This document shows, one piece after another, positions 13,101-24,885 of a stretch of DNA of 64,000 nt (the stretch's first letter is position 1; the number at the start of each line of letters is the position of its first letter). The DNA comes from Misgurnus anguillicaudatus (Eukaryota; Chordata; Actinopteri; Cypriniformes; Cobitidae), in the NCBI RefSeq assembly GCF_027580225.2, contig NC_073361.2, forward strand, positions 18,919,001-18,983,000, given 5' to 3'. Under the pieces are notes generated by a model that was given only the letters and a program-made list of their open reading frames with translations, was not told the DNA's origin and did not search any database. A program made the translations under genes and the position numbers.

Positions 13101-16100
13101 TACATTTCCTGAGGTCACACGTAAACATGTTATACAACCTACCGGGGGAATGAAGTCCACACACCACATCTGTCGTGGTGCTTCCTGGCTGCTTCTCAGT
13201 CTTGCCAATGGCCTTGCAGTCTGTAAGGGAATTAGACACATTAACACATGGCGACTCGAAAGCCTGGTCACTTGATCAATCTCAATTTTCTCTGCTAAAA
13301 GTAACTGCAAACAAACAACAAAGCGCAAAGAAAATGGGATCTTTTTAAAGGAAGTGGTGGAGTAATTAATCATAATACCACAGTGCGGTAAGACTGCGGG
13401 GGCTTTAAAAAATGACTGAGCATTCCCGAGACCTTCTCCAGACAAACAGAGTGCCCGTGAGAAGGAGAGCTGTGACTTTGAGTTCGGTTAAGAAGCAAAT
13501 CTGCGTGTGTGAGTCAGAGAACAACCATCTTTGTGGAATACACTCCCAACTGTTGTTAAACATGTGAAGTTGTTATTGTATTGAGTTTTCTAAATCAAAA
13601 AGAACATATGTCGGTCTATAATCGGTATTGGCAGATAAAAGCACAATTGGATATCAGCTAATTGTTTGAAAACAGCCGACGATCATGGAAGATTATCCCG
13701 GCAATCAAACAGGATGTAAAGATGGCATAATACTTTAAAACAAGGAGTAAAAAGTGCAAAATATCAATATCTATCTGTATAAGTAGAGATCATTCCAAGC
13801 AATCGAATGTCGGTATGAGCACAGAAATTTTGTATTGGCACATCCCTAATTTTTAGAGATACTCAAGTCTGTCCATTTTCTTGCAGGCTTCAACTGACCA
13901 TTTCTAACTGTTATTTTTTAGTAGAGATGCACCGATACATCGGCCTATAATCTGTATTGGCAGATAATAGCAATATCTGACATCAGAAGACTGTTTGAAA
14001 ACAGCCCACGATCAGGGCAGATTATATCCTGGCAATGAAATGGGATGAAAGCATTGCATAATACTTTGAAACAAGGAGTAAAAGGTGCAAAACTATCAAT
14101 TTCCATCGGTATAAGTAGAGATCAATCAAATATCGGTATCTGCTCAGATATTTGGTCAGCACATCCCTAATTTTCAGAGACACTCACTCTGTTCATTTCT
14201 TGCAGGCTTCAATTGACAATTTCTAATGGTTATTTTCAGTAGGCATGCACCGATATATCGGCCTATAATCGGTATCGGCAGATAAAAGCATTATTGTACA
14301 TTAGCCGATTGTTAAAAAAACAGCTGACGATCAGGACAGATTATATCCTGACAATCAAATGGGGTGGAAAAATGACATAATACTTTGAAACAAGGAGTAA
14401 GAGGTGCTAAACTATCGGTATGTATCGGTATCAGTAGAGATCATTCCAAACAATTGAATATCGGTATCAGGACAGAAATGTTGTGTTGCACATTCCTAAT
14501 TTTCAGAGATACTCAGTCTGTCAATTTTCTTGCAGACTTCAACTGACAATTTCTAATTGTTATTTTTTAAAGTAGGGTTGCACCGATATATTGGCCTATA
14601 ATTGGTATCGGCAGATAATAGCACTATCGGACATCAGACGATGATCAGGGCAGATTTGATCCTGGCAATTAAATGGGAGGGAAACATGGCATAATACTTT
14701 GAAACAAGGAGTATAAAGTGCAAAACTATCAATATCCATCGGTATAAGTAGAGATCATTCTAAGCAATCGAATATCGGTATCAGCTCAGATATTTGGTCA
14801 GCACATCCCTAATTTTCAAAGACACTTACTCTGTTTTTTTCTTGCAGGCTTCAATTTTCTAATCGTTATTTTCAGTAGGGATGGATCAGTATATCGCCCT
14901 ATAATCGGTATCGGCAGATTAAAGCATTATCGTACATCAGCTTATTGATTAAAAACAGCTGACGATCAGAACAGATTATATCCTGGCAATGAAATGGAGT
15001 GGAACAATGACATAATACTTTGAAACAAGTAGTAAGAGGTGCAAACCTATCGGTATCTATCGGTCCTTCCAAGCAATTGAATATCGGTATCAGCACAGAA
15101 ATTTTGTATCGGCACATCCCTAATTTTCAGAAATACTTAGTCTGTCCATTTTTTTGCAGGCTTCAATTGACAATATCTAATGGGTTTTTTTTAGAAGGGA
15201 TGCATGCACCAATATATCGGCCTATAATCGTTATCGGTACATAATAGTACTATCGAACATCAGACAGCTGTTTGAAAACAAACTATCGGTATTAGTAGAG
15301 GTCATTCCAAACAATCGAATATCGATATCAGCACAGAAATTTTACATGAAGTTTATTTAACTAAGTTCGGGAGGAGCATGGTCATGTGATCCAACCAATC
15401 AGTGCAAAGAGGTGCCTATAAATAGCAGTCCCTCACCTCTATCCCGTGACAGATTTTTTGCACCCATCACCTCACTCTCATCTAGTTTCATTTATCCCAG
15501 TTAAAGGGGGGGGGGTTTACTCTGGGTTCGGGCTAAAATTCGGAGCTCGGAGCCCTCTCCTCGGACAGCACGCCAAATATGCTTTATCTCATTCCCTATC
15601 GATTACACGTTAAACTCGTGAAATCGGTGCATCGCAAATTTTCTGAGATACTCAGTCTGTCCATTTCTTGCAGGCTTCAATTGACAATGAATCTGAGAAT
15701 CCATACTGACATGGTGCACAGGACGCTCTGTCTGTTGTTTCTTAAATAAAGAGAGATAGAAATCATTTAGACAAAACTGTTCTAAAATTAAAGATGCAGA
15801 TGTCTCCAAGTCCAATTCAGTGATCATAATGTTTCTTTCCAACTGGCACTAAAGCTTCGGTCAGACCACACAGCTGAAAGAGCCACAAATTTACTGCGCT
15901 TTCAGTTATGAGTTCAGCTGCATTCATTTTAGTATTTTGATAGAAGAAGCAAAATAAATGCCTAACGATTAATGAACTCTCCTTTAAACCGCTAGACAAA
16001 CAGGTTTCCAAACCTCCAAAAGCTAAAACACTGTTTATTCAATATTCCTCCATATGAGAATTACATTACAGTTTGAGCCCACAAGCAATTGTCTGTGTTA

Positions 16101-19100
16101 AGTGTGTTGAGTCACAACAGGCTCTTACCATCTCTCACAACACCTTCTCCTGGAGGGCATTTCTCAATCGGTTCGCAAAACTCGCAGTTGTACACAGAAC
16201 AGTGGAAACCCTGTTTGCACCGACAGGGTACGGCCGCCGTGCGGTTGTGTGGACGAGTACGGTTGAAGCCTTTACCTATAATTAGATAGATAGATAAAAA
16301 ATCAACATTGCAGAAGTAAACAGGATACATCATGTGAAAAGATCAAGTGATGATTCATAACTGACCCTCATCACAAAACTTCTGAGGGATGCATTTCGTG
16401 TCACTGCTGATGTCCGGCTGGTACTCATCAAGACCACAATAGCGGCAGTCTGTGACTGAGGTGGCAGTGCAATGCTCGAAAACATATTCCCCTGCATTCA
16501 GAAGAAGTTTTGGCAATCAATTAAAGACATGAGAACAGATCTCATTAATTAGTCTGTGTGGTTTCAGTTATGGGGATTAGCTTATTTTTGGCCAGTACAT
16601 TAACATTGCAAGACAAAGAAATCTGCATGTTTTTTTAAAGTCATTTTAGGTTATAGTTCACGTGGTTGTTTGTGGACCTCTTCCTTTTTCTCTACTTTTT
16701 CTTCTGCTTTTCAATATGGAAAATGGGCAGTATGGGTTTATATCTATTTAAACCGGACCCTGTCTTCACACGCAAGTGACGCAACACTTAAACCACTACC
16801 AATGGAAAGTTTGGGTAAGAGTCTTATCCATGGTACAATTATCTGGTTCATATGAATTAATACTGTACCCACCTTGTTTACATTTTTTGCAGCACAACCC
16901 TTTGTGCTCATACTCCTCTTGATCACAGTTTACGGCCAATCCTGTCTGAAACAAATGTAACACAAACGTTATACAGCAACATGCCACATCATTACTAGAA
17001 ACATAAGAGTATGATAGACATTGCAGGGAATTTTTGTCCATCAGTGATAAGACCCACCAAGATTTAAATATAGATGTGTATCCATATTTGCATGGTTTTA
17101 GTATGTCTAAAACCCCCAGATAGTAAAAGATCAGGTTATAGGTCAAATCTAGTGTCATCGGAATATCCAAATCTTCTTCGTTGCATGTTCGTTTTTATGG
17201 AACATATGTGACCCTGCCTACAAAATTTAGTCGTATAAAGTAATTCTGAATTGGGGGCATCAAAATTTGATTTTACATTAATTTCAATATTGGCATGACC
17301 TAACTCAGTCAATATTAAAGATATCAAGGTTATATTTTCACAGAATGTTGATTTTTGAAATCAGTAATCACAAAAACACTTATACAGTAGCTGGGTTTTC
17401 ACAGACTGGGCCACATATGTTTGCTGCAGTACAAACACACATAAGCAGGATCAAACAACAGCTGGATATTTTCTTACTGATGTTTGCAATTACTTTAAGC
17501 CATATGGTCCCACAGTAATTTTAGGGGTTGTATGAAGTCAGTTTCCTCCCAAAAAAACATCCTAATTAGAGATGCACCGATATATCGGTCAATAATCGGT
17601 ATCAATATAGTTTATAAAACAGACCATAGTCATGCCCGATATATCCTGTCAATCAAATGAGAACAGGAAAATGCAATGAATTTGAGCTTTGTGTATAGAA
17701 AATGTAAAGAAACATTACTAGTTTAATGGTCATTATATGAAGAAAATGTAATCTTCTGAATTAAACTATCGGTATCTGCAGATATCAGACTGAAAAATCG
17801 GCTATTAATATTGGTGGAAATTTTCATATCGGTGCATCTCCTTTATTTTTGTCAAATGTGTTTGTCCTGTTTTTTTAAATAAACACCACGTGGTTTGATA
17901 TTTCATTATCTAACACCATGACATTTATACATTTAATTGTGGCTTTTGGTTTTAAATAGTCTTTGGTAAAAAAGTATGGCATGCGGACCCAATTACTGTG
18001 GTCATAATGATAATCTTAATACATAAGGTTCATCTAAGTGTTAAAAACATCAGGGAAGAAAAGAGAGAGTAAAAGTGAGAAAGTCTATAATGGGTGATAT
18101 TACTCAACTCACAGCAGTATGTAAGAAGAAAAAAGAAAATAAAGCACAAAACACCACCCACATCCCTTCAGATACCACAAATGCATTCCACGGTTTAACA
18201 GCAGGGCAAAATTAAACTCAATCCTCTAATTTAGTGCAAATATGAGAAAAGCCAGTAGTCACTCATATAAAAGACAACATGAAAAGAAAATAGTGCCAAG
18301 CTCAGCACACTGGCCTCTTGGTGGAGGCGAGGGCCTCAGGGTTGTAGAAAAGACTTGGCTGAAATAGTAAATATTTCTTTGTGCACCATTAAAATAGGTT
18401 TGAAAATACTACAATTTCTTTTTGCAGAGCACAGTAAAAAATTACATGTATTAAAATCAGCACCATAGGTAATTGTTAAATATTTGTATTCCAGCCAACA
18501 TACACAAAACAGGCTGTATTTTGAAATGAGAGAAATGAACATGATTTATGAATGATAAAAACAATGCCCCCTAAATGTAAAAAGCAGAAGCAAACATTTT
18601 CCTATGACCACATCTAGTCTTATTCCAGCTTCATGGGATCGTTCATGGATCAGTGGATTTAACCATCACCTCAAAGGGAAAAATTCTTGTGTATCATGGA
18701 AATTCACAAGGAAGGACGACTTTATCAGATTTGATGAAAAGGATATAACCTTTGCCCAAACAAGTAACTTGTTAAGCTTAGTGTAACAACAACAAAAAAC
18801 AGGAAAAAAAACAATTTTATTCAAATTCGAAAACAGGCTGTCAGCGCTGCAGATTATTTTGGTATTCAAATTAATCTTTGTAATAGTGTTTCTTATGAAA
18901 TTTCAGAATAAAAAATATTTTATCACGACTTTTACAGCAAACTGATTATTTTAAAAATAATGCATTCACTTTGTTTTTGTTAGAACTTATCAAAGTTACG
19001 GGTTTGATTGTAAGGGTTTTTCTTGCTCTACAGAAAGACCCAAAATCTTTTTGATGGATGTATGAGATGACAACACAGGAAACCAACAGGAATGTCCAGA

Positions 19101-22100
19101 AATCATTCCCGATCTATCTCCATATGAACATAAGGGCAAGCTCAAGGGACACAACATATTTTCATTGACTAAATATATAAGATCATGGTCAGTTACGCCC
19201 TGAAAAAATTATAGCCTATGTTAGAAAATATGCACCGAACACGAAATGTCTTTTTCTCAGTGAACATCACTATGTTTAGCTGTGTGTACGATATGTTCAA
19301 CTGTAAGTTTAATGACTTTAGGCTTAGTTCATTGACTCTGAGTGCAAACGTAGAAGTGCATTTGTAAAATAAATTGGCAGAAATAAATAATGCCACAAGT
19401 ATAGTTTTGCATAATACCTAAACTATACCTAAATGCTACTAATAAATTATTTAAATAGAATTACAGCTTTAGGGTGATTTTTTAATTTGTATAAACCTAT
19501 GTTATATGTAATATGGCTTTAAGCTGTGGTAGGTAAACAACCACAACTTAGCAAGCCAATTCAAGTCAGTTACCTGAAGAATGCACTAACTATATTTACT
19601 TATAATTGAAAGTAGAAAGAAAATGTTTAATGGTTTTAGAATCAAGTTTTGGGATACACAGACATAGTTTTTTATATTTCTTACACCTTGGCAAGCTCAG
19701 GCCTGCATGTGATGCAACAAAAAACAAGTTTACACTTTTGACCTGATAGACCGTTAGATAACTTAGACAGCTGGGAGACTCATTTACTGTCTGTCTGAAT
19801 GAATGAATGCATGAACAAATTAATGAACAAATAAATAAATGAATGAATGAATGCAAATGTGTTGATAAAAAGGTATGCAAGAAATATAAAGAAAACCAGA
19901 ATTACATAAGAAAATATAGAATGAATCTAATATAAGAGTGTTTTAAAATGAAAACTACGGAAGCCTTAATGGCTATGGCTAGATCAAAAAGCTCATATGT
20001 AAATCTACGCTGCCAAAGTTGTATTTTAGGGAAGCAGGCAATCTTGCCTGTTTTACAATTCATCATTTATATTAGATGACGATCACATTTATATTTGGGG
20101 GAAAACTTCAAGTTGTTCTGTAAAAAAAGCTCACGCGCAGCTCACTTATGGTAGTTATCATTAAAAACTAGGGCTGTCAATAGATTAAAATATTTAATCG
20201 CAGTTAATCGCATGATTTCATGAGTTAACTCGCGATTAATCGCAAATTAATCGCACATTGTTATCTGTTCTAAATTTACCTAAATGTAACACTTTTTAAG
20301 ATTTTAATGCTCTAATCAGCATGGATTTGGATAATATATATGCTATATGCAAATGTATGTCTACAACAGCCTGTTTACATTTTCAAAAGAACCATCAGCC
20401 ATAGTTTTAGAAATGTTTTTGCCTTTAGAAGACCTTGTTCTTTCTCCATTTCTGTTTGCTGCTGCATCATTTGTGACCTGTGCTGGCAAATTGAGTTGGG
20501 ATGAGCAAATTTTCAAAAATGTGTCATTTGTATTTTAACATTCTCTATTAAAAAACTTGGACCAATTGTTGGAATCTGACAAAGCATGACAGAACTATAC
20601 CTGTTAATGCAGAGCAAAAACAATATCAATATACATATATGTTTTTCTTTTATTGTTTAATTTTGACATTGAGACAGACCACTTTAAGACTGTAAGATAA
20701 TGCAAGGGTTTAATATAAATGACACAACAGATACTTTTCCTTAACAGTTAAAGGAATAGTCTACTCATTTTCAATATTGAAATGTGTTATTGCCTTGACT
20801 GGGAACTGTTGAGTCATCCCTCTGTCATCTGTGTGTGTGCGCGTGGGCGCTGGAGCGCGCTGCGACGCTACGATAGCATTTAGCTTAGCCCCATTCATTC
20901 AATGGTACCATTTAGAGATAAAGTTAGAAGTGACCAAACACATCAACGTTTTTCCTATTTAAGACGAGTAGTTATACGAGCAAGTTTGGTGGTACAAAAT
21001 AAAACATAGCGCTTTTCTAAGCGGATTTAAAAGAGTAACTATGTTTTGTGGCGTGGTAGCGCTTTTGGGAGTACTTCGACTCGCCTGAAAAGTCCGCTCC
21101 CCTTCTCACTCTCATAATGGGAGAGGGAGGGTGTTGCTGCGCCGAGTCGAAGTACTCCCAAAAGTGCTATTACGCCATAAAATATAGTTCCTCTTTTAAA
21201 TCCGCTTAGAAAAGCGCTACGTTTTATTTGGTACCACCAAACTTGCTCGTATAACTACTCGTCTTAAATAGGAAAAACATTGATGTGTTTGGTCACTTCT
21301 AACTTTATCTCTAAATGGTGCCATTGAATGAGTGGGGCTGGGCTGAATGCTGTCGTGGCGTCGCGGAGCGCTCCGGTGCTTGCGTGCGCACACACGGATG
21401 GCAGAGGGATGATTCAACGGTTCTTGGTTGGGGTAGTGACATGTTTTGGTGTTGAAAATGAGTAGACTATTCCTTTAACCAAACATTCACTTCAGATATA
21501 ACAGATTATAGGTCATACCTGCGTGAATTCTTGTCAAAACAGATATTTTTAAACCTGTAATTTTGTGTTAGATGTCTATATATATCGAGCCCAGTCTCCT
21601 GAAGATGCGTATAAATAGCACGAAGTGTCACGAACTCGTGCGTTTGTGTGCATGCGCTTCAGACGTCTGCGTCAGACATCGGTTTTGAGCCTTGTCACTC
21701 TTAATAACTCTTTTAACATCAATCAGATCAAGAAAGTCCTGCGGTCTATTTTCTATAATTTCTGAATGCTTTTTAAAACGAAACTAAAAAGTGAAAGAAG
21801 ACGCATCTTAGCTTTATATGGATTTGGGACGGTACACCTCACAGAAAACGTGCAGATAAAGAAAACTGCACATGCAGAAAACGTGCATTTTAGATGTTTA
21901 ATGACCATTTAGAGCATTGGATTCGCTAGACGAGAGCTAAATGTTCTTATTTTTATGAAAAGCTCCGACTCATCTAGACAGCGCCAGTCACTTGCTGCGT
22001 GTCAATTCATCCAGCTGTGGGTCAAACAGAAATTGCGTGTTGCGTTAATCGCACGTTAATAAAATTAGTGCCATTAAAATGAATTTGCGTTAACGCGTTA

Positions 22101-22990
22101 TTAATGCGTTTATTTTGACAGCCCTATTAAAAACACGAACGAAGCATTGACATTCACTTTCAGATGGAGTTTCCCTTAAAAGTGAACAACAATTACATCT
22201 CTCACATTAAAGGAGACACTAAACTACCTACCTAGACAGCAGCTTTGGAATGATTTGGAGCCGATGCCCCCGAAGTGCTGTTTTGTCATGTTAACTAGGC
22301 TTTGATACACAGCAAATCTAAGGTAGGTTAACGCACATAACTGTTCCCGCTGAAATCCCTGACATAAAACTGTTTTTTGGTTTAATGTGTAAACCCAAAT
22401 AAGTAACCACAAATTGTCTCATTGGTGTAGCATAACCATGCTAACTTACTTGTAGTTTAACTATGATAATACAAATAATTACTAAATTTGTAATTTAATA
22501 AAACCATGGTTATTATGAAGGGAATTGTGTAACGGAGTTTGGCATTGGTAATGAGAAGGAGGGTAACTATTTCCAGTAAACAGTGCAAATAAAATCGCCA
22601 AAACAAATGTGTTTATCGCTCTACTTAAATGCCTAACTAACCAAATGACCAATACAGTAATATTTAATATAAAATAACCACATGGCAATTGCAAAACAAA
22701 AGATGTGCTTGACTTCACGCGGCGCTGCGCAGACCGGACAGCTTATGATGACACTGCTTGAATGCAGTGCCGCGAGAGGGATTGGAAAGCAGATTTTTCG
22801 AATCGCTCTCGCGGTACTTCGATGTCATAAGCCGATCGGTCTGCGCAACGTGAAGTCAAAAACATCATCTGCTTGCGATCTAATGTACTTTGTTAAGAAT
22901 CCGTAAACAACCTACCTGTGTGCATAGTGCAAAAACCAAGTGCGTGATCCATCCCTGAAATATCCAACTGGCTGAAAAATTCAGTCTCAT
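6909..22990 (-). CDS. tnfrsf11a: TNF receptor superfamily member 11a (RANK)
   Basis: Exons on the minus strand: 22990-22916, 16945-16873, 16491-16366, 16275-16129, (15740-15657 uncertain), 13220-13143, 12484-12377, 12284-12235, 11231-10514, 7189-6909. The nine firm exons join in phase into 551 codons; human RANK has 616. Visible parts: signal peptide at 1-25, cysteine-rich domains from about 31 to 166, one membrane helix near 172-192 ([10 protein letters not shown]), then a ~350-residue cytoplasmic tail. The identity rests on tail matches to human [12 protein letters not shown] (301-308), the [11 protein letters not shown]...VVYVSQTS block, and two TRAF-binding PVQE motifs at 505 and 539. RANK is the RANKL receptor, signalling through TRAF6 and other TRAFs to NF-kB; it controls osteoclast formation and lymphoid organ development. 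The start is the ATG opening a hydrophobic leader. relch lies upstream in the same orientation. Confidence 0.95.
7467..7655. mobile_element. Small fold-back MITE (TGTGACCCTGCC family)
   Basis: Ends tgtgaccctgcct and aggcagggtcaca are inverted. A relative lies at 17209-17412 (tgtgaccctgcctacaaaa ... gctgggttttcacag), and fragments are at 36510-36640 and 58800-59470. It lies in the last intron of tnfrsf11a. Confidence 0.6.
8003..8520. mobile_element. Non-autonomous hAT element A, 8-bp target duplication atattaat
   Basis: Ends tagcttggtcc and ggagccaggcta are imperfect inverses. Flanks at 7995-8002 and 8521-8528 are both atattaat (9 bases match if the next c is counted). No transposase frame was seen. 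Confidence 0.7.
8529..10045. mobile_element. Non-autonomous hAT element B, abutting element A
   Basis: Ends cagggctttgaacc and ggttcaaagccttg are inverted. Flanks are atattaat at 8521-8528 and ctattaat at 10046-10053. A GC-rich MITE lies inside at about 9391-9764 (gggggtcgcacaccgg against ccggtatgcgatccc). A frame at 9569-9766 is part of that MITE, not a gene. Confidence 0.7.
10514..11231 (-). CDS. tnfrsf11a: tnfrsf11a main cytoplasmic exon
   Basis: 718 nt from a CCATAG acceptor to a CATCTG|GTAAAA donor encode residues 220-459. The exon is rich in Ser, Asp, Gln and Cys and low in predicted fold. It contains EPIEVGEN, the recognisable conserved tail element of RANK. DADPEY near its end may be a TRAF6-type P-x-E site, but this is uncertain. 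The opposite strand also has an open frame (10981-11250), which is only a shadow of this exon. Confidence 0.9.
11379..12159. mobile_element. hAT MITE (TAGGGCTGTCA ends) with a nested MITE
   Basis: Inverted ends tagggctgtcacg and tgacagcccta are flanked by exact 8-bp duplications atcccagc at 11371-11378 and 12160-12167. A second element at about 11459-11837, with ends TTAAAGGTGCAGTGTGTAA and its inverse, is inserted in it; another copy lies at 63312-63696. Both sit in the intron between the 50-nt juxtamembrane exon and the main cytoplasmic exon of tnfrsf11a. Confidence 0.85.
12377..12484 (-). CDS. tnfrsf11a: tnfrsf11a transmembrane exon
   Basis: This exon encodes [15 protein letters not shown]..., a run of about 21 hydrophobic residues, then a CCKDK stop-transfer. 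It starts and ends in phase 1 (acceptor TTTCAG, donor GTAAAT). The following 50-nt exon 12284-12235 encodes [13 protein letters not shown], matching the juxtamembrane segment of human RANK in position. Confidence 0.85.
13605..15655. repeat. Tandem array of a hAT MITE plus tnfrsf11a exon fragment
   Basis: Units recur near 13610, 13927, 14246, 14579, 14881 and 15203 (302-333 bases apart), each with a cggcctataatcggtatcgg block. Between them stands a ~60-base piece containing cttgcaggcttcaa, which on the minus strand is the 3' half of the candidate CRD4 exon (TTGAAGCCTGCAAG) and its flank. Units alternate in type: the 13.93 and 14.58 kb units resemble each other, as do 14.25 and 14.88 kb. The array ends at the exon itself. 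Confidence 0.75.
15344..15625. mobile_element. Unclassified insertion inside the last array unit
   Basis: The array sequence cagcacagaaatttt is interrupted and resumes near aaatcggtgcatcgca. The insert contains a TATA-like cctataaatagcagtccc and a G9 run. Its TATA-like box with CT-rich downstream sequence recalls an LTR or promoter fragment, but no terminal repeat was recognised. Confidence 0.4.
15657..15740 (-). pseudogene. tnfrsf11a: Candidate tnfrsf11a CRD4 exon with a damaged 3' splice boundary
   Basis: Read on the minus strand, this stretch encodes ...[15 protein letters not shown]... followed by CKKWT. It aligns by cysteine spacing with the CRD4 segment of human RANK (VCKPC..GYFSD..., DKCRPWT) that the firm exon set lacks. 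A pyrimidine tract and TTTAAG (or CAACAG nine bases later, same frame) form the acceptor; 84 nt would fit phase 1 to phase 1. At the expected phase-1 end, after TGG ACA G, the intron would begin ACTGAG instead of GT. The next GT would include an in-frame TGA. A GC donor (GCC T|GCAAGA) is possible but removes the last cysteine of the exon. The exon may be skipped without a frameshift, or use a non-canonical site. Confidence 0.55.
17565..17848. mobile_element. hAT MITE related to the cggtgcatc family
   Basis: Ends tagagatgcaccgatatatcgg and catatcggtgcatctc are inverted. No matching 8-bp duplication was seen. It lies in tnfrsf11a intron 1. Confidence 0.6.
17850..20160. other. tnfrsf11a intron 1, unremarkable stretch
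   Basis: AT-rich sequence with a (GAAT)n-type simple repeat at about 19795-19855. Nothing else was recognised. Confidence 0.6.
20169..22126. mobile_element. Large non-autonomous hAT element with a hairpin MITE inside
   Basis: Ends tagggctgtcaa and ttgacagcccta are flanked by exact 8-bp duplications ttaaaaac at 20161-20168 and 22127-22134. Subterminal gttaatcgca repeats are visible at both ends. At 20748-21478 a fold-back element (ends ttaaaggaatagtctactc and its inverse) has arms of over 300 bases meeting near 21110. A half copy of that hairpin lies at 32662-33000. Confidence 0.85.
22702..22866. repeat. GC-rich hairpin just inside tnfrsf11a intron 1
   Basis: Arms gacttcacgcggcgctgcgc... (22711 on) and ...ctgcgcaacgtgaagtc (to 22857) pair over most of 75 bases around a short loop near 22783. 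It starts 50 bases inside the intron after the exon 1 donor. Confidence 0.7.
22916..22990 (-). CDS. tnfrsf11a: tnfrsf11a exon 1: start codon and signal peptide
   Basis: Twenty-five codons beginning MRLNFSASW, with a hydrophobic core around THLVFALC, ending at a CAG|GTAGG donor in phase 0. The next exon (16945) starts ACA GGA TTG after TTTCAG, so the mature N-terminus is near [14 protein letters not shown]. About 6 kb of transposon-rich intron follows. Confidence 0.85.
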
Positions 22991-23260
22991 TATTGTAAAC
23001 TTTAAACGACGCCCCGACGAAACTGGATTCAGTTTTTCAGTGTAAATGTATTGTCCAGAAAAGTTGTGCTGTCAGTGTCAGCTGTAAAAGATGAAGGGCA
23101 GATGATGAAGCTCCACACTGCTGCGCTTCAGTCTCATGGATCATGTCCCATGATGTTCAGTCACCCCTCGACTGGCGCTCTCGCCCTCTTTCCACAGCAC
23201 TACAGTCATGTGCGAGCTGCTCTCAGTCTCTTACACGCTCCGCCCAGTTAACAAAGTATT
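22991..23260 (-). promoter_or_regulatory. Presumed 5' UTR and promoter of tnfrsf11a
   Basis: This is non-repetitive sequence immediately upstream of the start codon. A GC-box-like GGGCGGAGC lies on the minus strand at 23245-23237. No TATA box was seen. The start site cannot be placed from sequence alone. Confidence 0.3.
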
Positions 23261-23616
23261 CATACGAACACCTGGATAGTCATCACTGTTGTTTACTTTT
23301 GTTACAATTGTTTGAAAAATTATTATTTAAACAGTAATTTCTGAGTAAAATGATCCTTTAGCTCAGTGGATGGAGCGCATAATATATTTCAATTTACAAA
23401 ATAAATATTTATATGTTGGAAAAATATATTTTTTAACATTCACTTCAGTGAATTGAATTAGAAAAACAATTCTACAGATAGCAAATATTTCATTTTGTAA
23501 ATTCATATATTTCGTATGTTGACATGAAAGTCACAGTAAAAGTCATACATTGAATTGTTGCAAATTCAAAGTAGATACCACATAAGGAATAGAGTCTAAA
23601 TCACATTACAGCACAC

Positions 23617-24885
23617 TAGAGCCCGACCGATATGCATTTTTTGGGGCCGATGCCGATACAGATATTAGAGATTAAAAAAAGACCGATAACGATATATCGG
23701 CCGATATACATTATGTGCATATTATAGTACAGTACACATATACTACAGTATATTATACTACTACAGTACTGTACATAGAATACACTATATACATTAACAG
23801 AATATACTATATATAAATACTTTTTGCAATGATCACTTTATGATCACACCACAAATGTGGTGATCAAACACTTAAAATGACGTGACAAAGACATGTAATA
23901 TAGGCAGGTGTGTTTTACAAGTTAACAATAAACTTTATTATCCAAAATGATTCTGATATAAGTGCACAAAACAGTAAATTTGACTTATTATAAATAACTT
24001 TAAAACACAAACAAAACAAAATACATATAACTTAAACCATTGTCAGTTTTAACGAGAATAATGTTATATTGGGCTTATTTTAAAAAATGGAAACTTATAA
24101 AGTCATTGTTTATTAGCTTTAGAGTAAGTTATGGACTTCACAAATTAATTAAAAACTTACCGTTAAGACGACAATGCTTGAATTACTGACAACATACTGA
24201 TGTAGGCTAATGTTTAATGTACTGCACAACGTTTTTATAACACGAACACACAGTGTTCTGCCGGGACTTTAAACTTTTATCAAACTAAAGCGTCTGCTCT
24301 CCGCCTCTTTTATTTAAGAAAGGGTGTAAAGTTGCGCGAGCTTATTTAATCAATTGCTTTGAAATGAGCATGTAACAGCACAAGCAGCTGTACTCCCACA
24401 GACTGCGCATCAGTTTAAGCGCGTCCTTTCTCCGCCTCGCGTCATTTCTTCCGCTTGCGTTTGAAACAACTCGCAAGTGGACAAAAAAGACTGATTAAAA
24501 CCACCAAATGTAAACAGGAATGTGTCTCTCTCGTCCACTTATAATCCAATCGACCAAAGCGCGTCTTAATACCAGGTGTAAAATGTTTTGAAGAAACCGC
24601 GTGACTGCCGCGGCCGCCACCTGAACTGAGAGACTGACTGAAGTGAAGGGGGTGGGGGATTGGCTGATGTCACTACAATGAGTGACCTGAGTCGCCATTA
24701 GCAACCAATAGGGCGCACTCTGCTGGACAAACAAGTACTTACATCTTTCAAAAGCATTTAATGTGTTCTGTAAGGAACGTTCATATCGGCTTCATATCTG
24801 CGGCTAACACGCCGATACAGATATATCTGCGACATGCTCATATCGGCCGATAAAATCGGCAAAACGATAAATCGGTCGGGCTCTA
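23617..24885. mobile_element. Non-autonomous hAT element (TAGAGCCCGACCGAT ends)
   Basis: Inverted ends tagagcccgaccgat and atcggtcgggctcta are flanked by exact 8-bp duplications cagcacac at 23609-23616 and 24886-24893. Inside, 24500-24600 resembles the end of the element at 39059-39776. It lies between tnfrsf11a and relch. Confidence 0.85.

Noticed and set aside
23340..23375. tRNA-like 5' half (tagctcagtggatggagcgc)
   Set aside because: No B box or acceptor-stem partner follows in the expected distance; at most a SINE or tRNA relic.
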